Below are positions 1 to 7,667 of a stretch of 64,000 nucleotides of DNA, piece after piece. Location of the stretch: the NCBI RefSeq assembly GCF_000710915.1, contig NZ_BAUA01000118.1, positions 1 through 64,000 on the forward strand. Direction: 5' to 3'. Origin of the DNA: Nocardia brasiliensis IFM 10847. GTDB lineage: Bacteria; Actinomycetota; Actinomycetes; Mycobacteriales; Mycobacteriaceae. Within the stretch, counting starts at the first letter, position 1. The number at the start of each line of letters is the position of its first letter. The position numbers and the translations under genes were made by a program. The notes beneath the pieces are model-generated. The model was not told the origin of the DNA. It did no database searches and was given only the letters and a program-made list of their open reading frames with translations.

Positions 1-1838
1 CCGACGTCCGCTACCCGACCGGACGGCGTCGGGCGCGCCCGCGCCGGGCCTTCCCGATCGTGTTGACCCAGTCGGCCTACGGGAAGGACAGCGCCGGGCT
101 CATGCGGTTGCTGTCCTACGAGGGGCTCGGTCCGCTCCTGGAGAACGCGTTGCCGAGTGTCATCGACGTCGCGAAGCAGATCAGCGATGCCGCGGGTTAC
201 GGCGACTACTTCGTCAAACGGGGCTACATCAGCGTGGTCGTCGATATCCGCGGCACCGGCTCGTCCAACGGTCAGTGGAGCATCCTGCAACCGCAAGAGC
301 GCGAAGACGCCGAGCGCGTGATCCAGTGGGCGGCCGGGCTGCCCGGTTCGACCGGCGAGGTCGGACTGTGGGGACTGTCCTACCTCGGGATGAGCGAACT
401 GTTCGCGGCCGGTGTGCTGGCACCGGATTCGCCGGTCAAGGCGATGTTCCCGCTGATGGCGGGCAATCACGCGTTCCAGGACCTGCTCGGGCACGACGGT
501 TTCTACAACATCGCGTTCCTCGCCTCGATGCTGCAATTCCCGATCACCGTGCTGCCGCAGCTCGATCCGATCCTCGGGTTGTATCGCGAGCCCGGCAAGA
601 TGGCCGGTGTTTTCGTCGATCACTTGCTCGCGCACTTGCGCGCCGAGGGCACCTGGCCGTCGGTGCTCAACGCGCTGGTCGACGGCGACCGGGCGTACAA
701 CGGCCCGTATTGGGAAGCCCGGGCGATCGACAATGTGCTGGACCGGATCGGATCCAACGGGATTCCGACCTACCTGGTCGGCGGGCAGTACGACCTGCTG
801 CAGGACGGCACGCCGCGGACCTTCGCCGGATTGCAGAACGCCTACGCGGGCCGCTCGCACCACGGCCCGATGCCCGCCGACGCGCCGTCCAGCGGCCGCT
901 TCCAAATGCTCACCGGCCCTTGGTTCCACGTCCAGCCGGGCGTGCAGCGCAACGCGGACATCGACATGCACGCCATCCAACTGGCGTGGTTCGATCGGTG
1001 GCTGAAGAACGACCACAACGGCATCGATGAGACCGCGACGCCGCTGCACGCGATCGATATCAACGGCAACGTGATCGAGAGCGCCACCTATCCGGTCCGC
1101 GAAACGCCCACGCAGCACCTCTATCTGGCGGAGGGTGGTCGGCTGACTACGGAACACCCTGGGGCCCAGACGGGTTCGGACCAAGTGTGGTTCAGCCCGG
1201 TCAATGGCGGCACCATCTGCAATGCCTCGTTCTCCCGCAACTTCTCCGGCGTCTACGAGCTGCTGACCACGCTGGCCGGGATCGACGATCCGTGCGCGCA
1301 GTTCCCCGCGCACCCGGATATCCCAGGGCTGCTGGACAATCCGCAGTACACGACCGAGCCGTTCACCGAACCGACCGTGCTCGCCGGGCCGATCGGCGCC
1401 ACGCTCTTCGCCACCTCGAACACGCCCGCCGCGGCATTCAGCGTGACCGTGCAGGACATCGCGCCGGACGGCACCGTCTTCGCGCTCACCGACGGGCAGC
1501 TCGCCGGGAACTTCCGGGCGCTGGACGAGGAGCGCACCTGGCGGGCCGCGGACGGCAGCGTGCTCGGCGCGTTCCACCCAGGTACCCGGGAGTCGCTGCT
1601 GCCGGTGGTGCCGGGGCAGGTGACCGAGTACGACGTGAAGGTGCGCCCGGCGTTCCACGTGTTCCAGCCCGGTCATCGGTTGCAGGTGACGATCGCCACC
1701 GGTGACGCGCCGACGCACATCTTCAACCCGAAGGACTACCCGGCGCTGCTCGGCGGTGTGTACGACATCCAGCGCACCGCGCACGCCGCGTCCTTCCTCA
1801 CGCTGCCGCTGGCAGGGGTGTCACAGCTGCGGCGCTGA
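1..1838 (+). CDS. CocE/NonD-family alpha/beta hydrolase (5' truncated)
   Basis: Serine hydrolase of the CocE/NonD (X-Pro dipeptidyl-peptidase-like, S15) family, which cleaves esters or acyl-peptide bonds. The reading frame is open to the left window edge and reads DVRYPTG, then PIVLTQSAYGK, which is the conserved early CocE block. The gene therefore starts outside the window, and the GTG at 60 is internal. Seen: the nucleophile elbow GLSYLG about 105 residues past that GTG, the Asp-containing block GGQYDLLQDG, a His in GPWFHVQPG, and a C-terminal jelly-roll part with FHVFQPGHRLQV. No membrane segment is visible in the part present; a signal peptide cannot be judged. Substrate is unknown. The stop at 1838 runs straight into a tandem repeat. 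Confidence 0.9.
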   Translation, partial: DVRYPTGRRRARPRRAFPIVLTQSAYGKDSAGLMRLLSYEGLGPLLENALPSVIDVAKQISDAAGYGDYFVKRGYISVVVDIRGTGSSNGQWSILQPQEREDAERVIQWAAGLPGSTGEVGLWGLSYLGMSELFAAGVLAPDSPVKAMFPLMAGNHAFQDLLGHDGFYNIAFLASMLQFPITVLPQLDPILGLYREPGKMAGVFVDHLLAHLRAEGTWPSVLNALVDGDRAYNGPYWEARAIDNVLDRIGSNGIPTYLVGGQYDLLQDGTPRTFAGLQNAYAGRSHHGPMPADAPSSGRFQMLTGPWFHVQPGVQRNADIDMHAIQLAWFDRWLKNDHNGIDETATPLHAIDINGNVIESATYPVRETPTQHLYLAEGGRLTTEHPGAQTGSDQVWFSPVNGGTICNASFSRNFSGVYELLTTLAGIDDPCAQFPAHPDIPGLLDNPQYTTEPFTEPTVLAGPIGATLFATSNTPAAAFSVTVQDIAPDGTVFALTDGQLAGNFRALDEERTWRAADGSVLGAFHPGTRESLLPVVPGQVTEYDVKVRPAFHVFQPGHRLQVTIATGDAPTHIFNPKDYPALLGGVYDIQRTAHAASFLTLPLAGVSQLRR

Positions 1839-1920
1839 GTGCTCGGTGCGTTGGCCGCGGGGTGCTCGGTGCGCCGGCCGCGGAGTGCTCGGTGCGGTGG
1901 GCCCGGAGTGCTCGGCTTGG
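1838..1920. repeat. 23-bp tandem repeat, about 3.5 copies
   Basis: Three consecutive 23-bp units start at 1838, 1861 and 1884, and a partial fourth starts at 1907. Each full unit begins with A/G-GTGCTCGGTGCG followed by a variable 10-nt GC-rich filler. The array starts on the last base of the upstream stop codon and ends before the DeoR gene. It contains no gene of its own. Confidence 0.8.
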
Positions 1921-2017
1921 CATCGCCACGCCGGAATCTCTACGGTCGGCGGGGTGCCTGTGATCAGATTGTCCGCGTGCCAAGTGAAACTGCAGGTCGC
2001 GTGCGAGGCGGTGTGAG

Positions 2018-2809
2018 ATGACGGGACCGACCGACCGCCCGCAACGGTGGAACCGCCTGCTGGAACTGCTCGCCGAATCCGGGCGGCTCTCGGTGGAGGA
2101 GGCCGCCGAGCGACTCGGCGTGTCCTCGGCGACCGTGCGCCGCGACTTCACCGCGCTGGCCGAGCAGCAGCTGGCCACCAGGACGCACGGCGGTGTGGTC
2201 GCGACCTCGGTGGCCTACGACCTGCCCGCCCGCTACCGCCAGACCGGCGGCGAGGCCAAACAGCGCATCGCCGAACATGCTGCGTCCCTGGTGGATCCGC
2301 GCGCGGTGATCGCGATGAACGGCGGCACCACGACCACCGCGGTGGCGCGGGCCCTGGCCGGGCGCACCGATCTGGGCATCACCGGTGACGAGCAGCTGAC
2401 CATCGTCACCAACGCGCTCAACATCGCGGGGGAGATGGTGCTGCGCCCGCATATGCGCACGGTCGTGCTCGGCGGCGTGGCCCGCCGCGAGTCCTACGAA
2501 CTGCACGGCCCCCTCGCCGAACGCGCGCTCGCCGAACTGCGGCTGGACGAGCTGATCCTCGGTGTCAACGCGATCTCGGCCGAGGGCGGCGCCCAGTGCC
2601 GGCATATCGATGAGGCGGGCGTGACCACCGAAATGGTGCGCCGTTCCCGCCACGTCATGGTGGTGGCCACCGCGGACAAACTGGAACGCACCGCGCTGGC
2701 CCGGATCTGCAGCATCGAGCAGGTGCAGGCGCTGGTCACCGACACCGACGCCGATCCGATGGCGGTCGCGGCGATCCGCTCGGCGGGAGTGCGCGTCGAC
2801 GTGGTGTGA
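2018..2809 (+). CDS. DeoR-family transcriptional regulator
   Basis: Cytoplasmic DNA-binding repressor of the DeoR/GlpR type, 263 aa, the usual length for the family. The N-terminal winged helix is clear (LSVEEAAERLGVSSATVRRD, about residues 23-42), followed by the RTHGG block that ends the DeoR HTH. The rest is the DeoRC sugar-phosphate sensor fold, with MNGGTTTTAVA as the ribose-phosphate-isomerase-like phosphate loop and VVATADKLERTA near the end. Family members sense phosphorylated sugars. No sugar transporter or kinase lies beside it, so target and inducer cannot be named. A strong hairpin follows 17 bp after the stop, so it looks monocistronic. Confidence 0.93.
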   Translation: MTGPTDRPQRWNRLLELLAESGRLSVEEAAERLGVSSATVRRDFTALAEQQLATRTHGGVVATSVAYDLPARYRQTGGEAKQRIAEHAASLVDPRAVIAMNGGTTTTAVARALAGRTDLGITGDEQLTIVTNALNIAGEMVLRPHMRTVVLGGVARRESYELHGPLAERALAELRLDELILGVNAISAEGGAQCRHIDEAGVTTEMVRRSRHVMVVATADKLERTALARICSIEQVQALVTDTDADPMAVAAIRSAGVRVDVV

Positions 2810-2825
2810 CCCTTCGATCCCCAGA

Positions 2826-2862
2826 CGAACAGCCCGGTGCGCCCATCGTGCCGGGCTGTTCG
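2826..2862 (+). terminator. Intrinsic-type hairpin after the DeoR gene
   Basis: Perfect 12-bp inverted repeat, CGAACAGCCCGG / CCGGGCTGTTCG, with a 13-nt loop. It lies 17 bp after the DeoR stop and has no U-run, as is common in high-GC actinobacteria. Confidence 0.75.
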
Positions 2863-2903
2863 CCTGTCCGGGTGCCGGGGTGTGCGGTGGTGGCTGATGC
2901 CCG

Positions 2904-2952
2904 TTGACTGGGTCGCTGTGTCTCACTACTGTGAGTGGGACAACACGTCCCA
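2904..2952 (+). promoter_or_regulatory. Promoter and operator-like palindrome for the P450-tetR operon
   Basis: TTGACT at 2904-2909 and TACTGT at 2927-2932 are separated by 17 bp, a good sigma-70-type promoter for this GC content. Directly after the -10 comes the palindrome TGGGAC-AACAC-GTCCCA (2936-2952), placed where a bound repressor would block initiation. The smaller inverted repeat TCAC-TACT-GTGA overlaps the -10. The downstream TetR protein is the obvious candidate ligand; that link is inferred. Confidence 0.6.
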
Positions 2953-2974
2953 TGTGAGTGGTAGGGGGCCTGCT

Positions 2975-4516
2975 ATGGCCGAGGTCGAGACCGTCGATTC
3001 CGTCGCAGACAAGACGCTGCACCCACCACGCTGGGCGCCGACCTTCATCCGGTGGCACCACACGCGGATCGGCTGGCGCGAGTCGATCAAGCTGTCGCTG
3101 GGCATCCTGCCGCGGGTGCGCGACCATACGGTGCTCGACTACGTGACCGCGTTTCCAGGCGAAGACGACGTGATCGTCGCGCGGGTGCCCTTCAAGAAGT
3201 TCGTCGTGGTGCGCAGCCCCGAACTGGCGCGCCATGTCCTGGTGTCGAACCAGAGCAACTACACCAAGAGTCCCGACTACGACATGCTCGCGGTGGCGTT
3301 CGGCCGCGGACTGGTCACCGACCTGAACGATGCGCTGTGGCAACGGAATCGACGGCTGGTGCAGCCGATCTTCGCCAAGCGCAACGTCGACGGCTTCGCG
3401 CCGGTGATGGTCGAGGCCGCCGCCGACGCGGTGGCTCGGATCCGGGGGCTGGCGCAGGGCGACGGCATCGTCGACGTCAACGCCGAAATGAACCGGCTCA
3501 CTTTGGACATCACGTCGCGCACGATGTTCGGCACCGATATCACCGGGCCCATGTCCGAAGTCACGCTGTACCGGTTGCTGCGGTTCTTCGGCCGCGGTTT
3601 CATGACCAACGCCAGTTATCCGATCCATTCCGTCGGGACCTGGCTGGACCGGCACGGCAGGCACCGCACCGAGGCCGGGAACTCGCGGCTGCCGATGCGC
3701 ATCATGCGGGCGGCGGGCTGGGTGATCGAGCCGCGCAGCATGCGCGATCTGCGCCACGCCGAGCAGGTCGTCGACGGGTTGATCGCCGACCACCGCAACG
3801 GCCGGATCGACCGCAAGGACAACCTGCTCGCCGCGCTGATCGACGCCGCCGATCCGGAAACCGGCTACAAGTATTCCGATCAGGAGATCCACGACGAGCT
3901 GATGACGTTCATCGGCGCGGGCATGGAGACCACCGCGACCGCGCTGAGCTGGGTGTGGCAGCTGCTGTCCGAACACCCCGAGGCCAGGGCCCGGCTGCGC
4001 GACGAGGTCACCGCGGTACTGGGCGGACGCCCCGCGACGGCCGCCGACCTGGACCGGCTGCCGTGGACCCAGGCCGTCGTCGCCGAGACCATGCGACTGC
4101 TGCCGCCCGTCGTCGGCCTGGCGCGCACCGCGAAAGAGCAGGATGTGCTGGGCGGCTACCTGATCGAGCCCGGTACCACCGTGATCACCCTGATCCACGG
4201 CGCGCACCACAGCACCCGGGTGTGGGACCGGCCGGACGAATTCGACCCGAGCCGGTACCTGCCGGAAAACGTCGAGCGCGAACACAAACGGGCGACCATG
4301 CCGTTCGGCGCGGGCAAACGGATGTGTGTCGCTTCGGGTTTCGCGAATATGGAGGCCGCGCTGGTGGTCGCGACCTTCGCGCAGCACCTGGAGTTCGACG
4401 CGGTGTCGGACAAGCGGATCCGTCGGCAGAACTCGTTCACCGGCGGGCCCGACGGGCCGCTGCCCATGCGTCCGCGGTTCCTGCCGGAACCGGAGCGGGC
4501 GGACACCGCCGTATAG
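2975..4516 (+). CDS. Cytochrome P450
   Basis: Heme-thiolate monooxygenase, 513 aa. All family marks are present: I-helix AGMETT (acid/Thr pair for O2 activation), K-helix ETMR, and heme loop FGAGKRMC with the axial Cys at about residue 451. I place the start at the ATG at 2975 because GTAGGGGG lies just upstream; the frame stays open further 5' but runs back into the DeoR terminator and the promoter. No membrane anchor is seen, so it is a soluble class I P450 that needs ferredoxin and reductase, and none is encoded nearby. Substrate unknown. A TetR gene follows 8 bp after the stop, suggesting control by a ligand or product. Confidence 0.93.
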   Translation: MAEVETVDSVADKTLHPPRWAPTFIRWHHTRIGWRESIKLSLGILPRVRDHTVLDYVTAFPGEDDVIVARVPFKKFVVVRSPELARHVLVSNQSNYTKSPDYDMLAVAFGRGLVTDLNDALWQRNRRLVQPIFAKRNVDGFAPVMVEAAADAVARIRGLAQGDGIVDVNAEMNRLTLDITSRTMFGTDITGPMSEVTLYRLLRFFGRGFMTNASYPIHSVGTWLDRHGRHRTEAGNSRLPMRIMRAAGWVIEPRSMRDLRHAEQVVDGLIADHRNGRIDRKDNLLAALIDAADPETGYKYSDQEIHDELMTFIGAGMETTATALSWVWQLLSEHPEARARLRDEVTAVLGGRPATAADLDRLPWTQAVVAETMRLLPPVVGLARTAKEQDVLGGYLIEPGTTVITLIHGAHHSTRVWDRPDEFDPSRYLPENVEREHKRATMPFGAGKRMCVASGFANMEAALVVATFAQHLEFDAVSDKRIRRQNSFTGGPDGPLPMRPRFLPEPERADTAV

Positions 4517-4524
4517 TCGGACTG

Positions 4525-5259
4525 GTGAAACCGCCCGCCAGCATGCGTACCCATCGCAGGCGCGGGGGCGGACAGCGCTGGCGTGAGCACAACTCGAACC
4601 GCCAGGCGCAGATCCTCGAGGCGGCCGTGGCGCTGATCGAGGACAACGATCCACACGTCGAGGTTTCCATCCAGCAGATCGCCGAGCGCGCCGGTCTGGC
4701 CCGCTCGGTGGTCTACCGGCAGTTCGACAATCGGGACGATCTGGACTCCCGGGTGCGTGAGTACATCCTCGAGAAATACGTGGCCGAGGTCGAGGCGGTG
4801 CTCGTGCTCGACCCGGCCAAGACGCTCGAGCAGATCATCTTCGAGGCGATGCGCACCGTGGTGCACTGGGCGGCGGCGCATCCGAAGCTGTATCAGTACG
4901 GCCAGAGCGGTTCGGTGCACGGGCACGCGGCGGGCGAGACCAGCCTCACCATCGGCAGGCACCGGGTCGCGGAAACGCTGTGGGAGAAGTTCGCCGCGGG
5001 CAGCGCGCTGCTCGGCATCGAGGTCGCCGAGTATCGGCCGGTGGTGTACGGGGTGGTCGGGCTGGTCGAGGGCATCGTCACGCAGTACATCGGTACACCG
5101 GCCGCCGAACGCCCCGACCAGGAGACCATCGCCCGGCTGCTCACCGCATCGGCCTGGCATCTCTACGCGGGCCACGCCGCCGACCGCGGATATCACTTCG
5201 AGCGCACGGCCACCATCTCCGAAACCTTCGCGGCCGTCCTCGCCGCCCGCGCGGACTGA
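4525..5259 (+). CDS. TetR-family transcriptional regulator
   Basis: DNA-binding regulator of 244 aa from the GTG at 4525 (an ATG six codons later is the alternative). The HTH lies at about residues 40-68, with QIAERAGLARSVVYRQFDNR being typical TetR recognition-helix sequence. The C-terminal half is an all-helical ligand-binding domain with no recognisable subfamily. It starts 8 bp after the P450 stop and is clearly co-transcribed with it, so it probably autoregulates the pair through the palindrome at 2936-2952 (inference). Before the HTH is a basic tail rich in Arg and Gly. Confidence 0.9.
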   Translation: MKPPASMRTHRRRGGGQRWREHNSNRQAQILEAAVALIEDNDPHVEVSIQQIAERAGLARSVVYRQFDNRDDLDSRVREYILEKYVAEVEAVLVLDPAKTLEQIIFEAMRTVVHWAAAHPKLYQYGQSGSVHGHAAGETSLTIGRHRVAETLWEKFAAGSALLGIEVAEYRPVVYGVVGLVEGIVTQYIGTPAAERPDQETIARLLTASAWHLYAGHAADRGYHFERTATISETFAAVLAARAD

Positions 5260-5262
5260 ATT

Positions 5263-5339
5263 CAGCCGCGCCCCTTCTGTTTTCCCGCACCCACTGACTT
5301 CTGCGGAACGGGTGCGGGAAGCCGGAAAGGGCGCGGCTG
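5263..5339. terminator. Two-tiered bidirectional terminator between tetR and arsM
   Basis: The outer stem CAGCCGCGCCC..TT pairs with AAGGGCGCGGCTG (5327-5339). The inner stem TTCCCGCACCC (5282-5292) pairs perfectly with GGGTGCGGGAA (5310-5320). The structure fills the whole space between two convergent genes, so it can end transcription from both sides. Confidence 0.8.
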
Positions 5340-5343
5340 TGGC

Positions 5344-6129
5344 TCACTGGCAGCACGACTCCGCGGCCGGCTCGGTCGCCGGCTTGACGGCCTTGATGAT
5401 CGCCGAATGCATGCCCTCGGCCACCTCGTGGGTGGGGGTCAGCTCGATCTCGGTGAAACCTGCCGCGCCCAAGTGGTTTCGGTATTCGGTGAACGAGAGC
5501 GCGCCGGCGATGCAGCCGACGTAGTCGCCCCGTTCGGCGCGCTGCTCGGGGGTGAGCTCGTCCGCGGCGACGACGTCGGCGATGCCGATGCGGCCGCCGG
5601 GCGCGAGCACACGCGCCATCTCGGCGAACACCGCGGGTTTGTCGACCGACAGATTGATCACGCAGTTGGAGATCACCACGTCGATGCTGTTGGCGGGCAA
5701 GGGGATCGACTCGATGTGTCCCTTCAGGAACTCCACGTTCGACACCTCGGCCTGCGCGGCGTTCGCCAGCGCGAGCGCCAGCATCTCCTCGGTCATGTCC
5801 AGGCCGTAGGCCTTGCCGGTGGGGCCGACTCGGCGGGCGGAGAGCAGCACGTCGATGCCGCCGCCCGAGCCCAGATCCAGCACCCGTTCGCCCGCCTGGA
5901 GTTCGGCGACCGCGGTCGGGTTGCCGCAGCCCAGCGACGCGGCCGCGGCCTGAACGGGCAGCTGGTCCCGGTCGGTCGCGCCGTACAGGCTCGCGCCGAA
6001 ATGCTGGTCGACGGCGATCGGGTCGGCGCCGCAACAGTCCTCGGCGACCCCACCGGTGGTCACCGTCTGCGCGGCCTGGGCGTAGCGGGCACGCACGGTT
6101 TCCCGGAGTTCCTCGCGTTGATCGGTCAT
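5344..6129 (-). CDS. arsM: Arsenite S-adenosylmethionine methyltransferase
   Basis: Converts As(III) to methylated arsenicals with SAM, in the cytoplasm. 261 aa, usual for ArsM. Seen: SAM-binding motif VLDLGSGGGID, a Cys in the N-terminal DCCGAD stretch, the As-binding Cys regions SLGCGNPT and VISNCVINL, DYVGCIAGAL, and a C-terminal CC pair close to the end. These Cys positions are those used for arsenic binding in characterised ArsM proteins. It is divergent from the arsR gene at 6245, and the shared intergenic space carries operator-like repeats. No arsB/acr3 efflux or arsC gene is adjacent, so methylation appears to be the local detoxification route. Confidence 0.93.
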   Translation of the reverse strand: MTDQREELRETVRARYAQAAQTVTTGGVAEDCCGADPIAVDQHFGASLYGATDRDQLPVQAAAASLGCGNPTAVAELQAGERVLDLGSGGGIDVLLSARRVGPTGKAYGLDMTEEMLALALANAAQAEVSNVEFLKGHIESIPLPANSIDVVISNCVINLSVDKPAVFAEMARVLAPGGRIGIADVVAADELTPEQRAERGDYVGCIAGALSFTEYRNHLGAAGFTEIELTPTHEVAEGMHSAIIKAVKPATEPAAESCCQ

Positions 6130-6186
6130 GACATCACTTCCTGACTGGTCGGAGCCGAGCGAAGAACAGGCCTTCGACCGGGTTGT

Positions 6187-6238
6187 ATCGATATCTATCG
6201 ATGCAACATTGCGCCCTTGGATTGAGTTCTGTCAATAT
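6187..6238. promoter_or_regulatory. arsM/arsR divergent promoter-operator region
   Basis: ATCGAT (6187-6192), ATCT, ATCGAT (6197-6202) forms a palindromic, AT-rich repeat, unusual in this GC-rich sequence and lying between the divergent genes. For arsR, TTGCGC (6209-6214) and CAATAT (6233-6238) are spaced 18 bp, with the GTG start 6 bp after the -10. A leaderless transcript is therefore plausible. Confidence 0.5.
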
Positions 6239-6244
6239 AGATGT

Positions 6245-6616
6245 GTGTCGAAACAGGATCTGCCGGTGTACGCCTCCGCCGATTGCTGCGCCTCGCTGAC
6301 CTCGCCGCTGAGTCAGGCGACCGCGGTCGAGCTGGCCGGGGCGTTCAAAGCGCTGGCCGACCCGGTCCGGCTGCGCCTGCTGTCCCTGATCACGGCCCGG
6401 GCAGGCGAGGAGGTCTGCGTCTGCGAACTCACGCCGCAGTTCGACCTGTCCCAGCCCACCATCTCCCACCACCTGAAGGTGCTGCGCGAAGCGGGCCTGA
6501 TCGACTGCGAACGCCGCGGCACCTGGGTCTACTACTGGGTGATTCCCGCAGCCCTACAACAACTTTCCGGCGTCTTGCGCCCTACCGAAGACGCCCGGGT
6601 ACCGGCACGCCCCTAA
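6245..6616 (+). CDS. arsR: ArsR/SmtB-family As(III)-sensing repressor
   Basis: Metalloregulatory repressor, 123 aa from the GTG at 6245. The core is a winged helix with LADPVRLRLLSLI, then the As(III) site CVCEL in the alpha-3 helix, and the recognition helix LSQPTISHHLKVLREAGLI. The CVC pair is the classic ArsR type I sensor. The frame is open upstream to 6128, but that extension reads through the arsM start and the operator repeats and has no homology-like features. There is no Shine-Dalgarno sequence before 6245, so it may be translated from a leaderless mRNA. It is expected to repress itself and divergent arsM until As(III) binds. Confidence 0.9.
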   Translation: MSKQDLPVYASADCCASLTSPLSQATAVELAGAFKALADPVRLRLLSLITARAGEEVCVCELTPQFDLSQPTISHHLKVLREAGLIDCERRGTWVYYWVIPAALQQLSGVLRPTEDARVPARP

Positions 6617-6910
6617 CCGAATCGGCGGCAAAGCTGCCCGCAGCGCAAGCCGCGGGTCATGGGATCGTCAGCCCCGTCACTGACACCGCCCAGCGCTGCC
6701 GCACCGTCCTCTGCATGGCGAAAGTGCTCCTCCAAAGGCGGATCACCAGTACCCCCGGCGTCGGCGCGGCGATTCATCCACGAAGGTCCTCAATGGCGAC
6801 GCGGAGTGTGTTCGGCCGGATGGCACCAATGCCGCGCGTCACCGCTACGAAATCTATGGTCTGGTCAGATCGGCTCGCGGACTTTCCGGCCGGGGTGACG
6901 AACGCGGCTG
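6617..6910. other. Gap of 294 bp with no recognisable gene
   Basis: Region between the 3' ends of arsR and pnuC. Short open frames exist on both strands, but none has a ribosome-binding site, a known motif or coding-like composition that I can recognise. No strong hairpin was found. Confidence 0.5.
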
Positions 6911-7633
6911 CTACAACTGAGCCGACGCGACCGGTACAGGGGCCGGTGCGGTGGTGGGGCGCATGCTGCGCATCCAGACGACGAAACCCCAGGCGACGAA
7001 GCCCGCGTAGACGAAGTACAGGGTGGCCGAGGGGTAGTAGCCCGCTTTCACCAGCAGCGGGATGCCGACGATGTCGACGGCGATCCAGATCAGCCAGAAC
7101 TCGGCGAGGCCGCGGGCCATGCCGTAGGTGGCCAGCACCGATCCGGTGAAGATCCAGGCCTCCGCCCACGGACCATAGGAGCCGATCGCGGCGAACAGCT
7201 GCGCGAACGCGGCGGTGCCGACGAGCATCGCCGCTACCAGCACCAGACGTTCCCGATTGCTCGCCCAGCGTGGATCGACGCCGCGGTGCTCCAGGCCGGT
7301 CTCGATCTTGGCGTGCCGATACCAGCTCCACCAGCCGTACACGCTGACCGCGATGAACATCAGCTGCCGCCCGGCCTGTCCCGCCATGTTCAGATGCTGC
7401 GGGGTGTTGAAGACTCCGCCGACGAATACGGTGAACAGCAGCGTGTTCCCCGCGATGCCGATCGGCCACGCCCACACCCGCCGCCGCATCCCGCCGATCG
7501 CGGAGGCGAGGCCGAATCCGTTGCCGATCACTTCGCGCCAGAGGATCTCCGAGCCGGCGATGTGCAGCTTGGCGTCGAGCAGCGTGAGGAGCGGGTTCAC
7601 CTGTCGTACAACCAGCGCGAGGACCGATCCCAT
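6911..7633 (-). CDS. pnuC: PnuC-family nicotinamide riboside/mononucleotide transporter
   Basis: Integral membrane facilitator of the PnuC family, which takes up nicotinamide riboside or related vitamin precursors. 240 aa with about seven hydrophobic segments. Family marks: WREVIGNGFGL near the N-terminus, the aromatic signature WWSWYRH in the middle, and WIAVDIVGIPLL near the end. It lies 34 bp downstream of the P450 gene on the same strand, so the two may be co-transcribed, with no obvious metabolic link. No NMN-sensing regulator or NadR-type kinase is adjacent. A GTG twelve codons downstream is a possible alternative start. Confidence 0.88.
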   Translation of the reverse strand: MGSVLALVVRQVNPLLTLLDAKLHIAGSEILWREVIGNGFGLASAIGGMRRRVWAWPIGIAGNTLLFTVFVGGVFNTPQHLNMAGQAGRQLMFIAVSVYGWWSWYRHAKIETGLEHRGVDPRWASNRERLVLVAAMLVGTAAFAQLFAAIGSYGPWAEAWIFTGSVLATYGMARGLAEFWLIWIAVDIVGIPLLVKAGYYPSATLYFVYAGFVAWGFVVWMRSMRPTTAPAPVPVASAQL

Positions 7634-7667
7634 CCACGGCCCGGATATCGGCTCGCGCGGATTCGAA

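Noticed and set aside
1838-1920. CRISPR array or origin iterons
   Set aside because: The units are directly adjacent without spacers, and neither cas nor replication genes are nearby.
2837-2974. Upstream extension of the first P450 reading frame
   Set aside because: It would start inside the DeoR terminator and translate the promoter and operator; the ATG at 2975 has a good ribosome-binding site.
1964-4654. 896-codon open frame on the minus strand across the DeoR and P450 genes
   Set aside because: Exact antisense of two well-recognised genes. Long antisense frames are expected at this GC content; the sequence is rich in Arg, His, Pro and Gly, with no domain and no ribosome-binding site.
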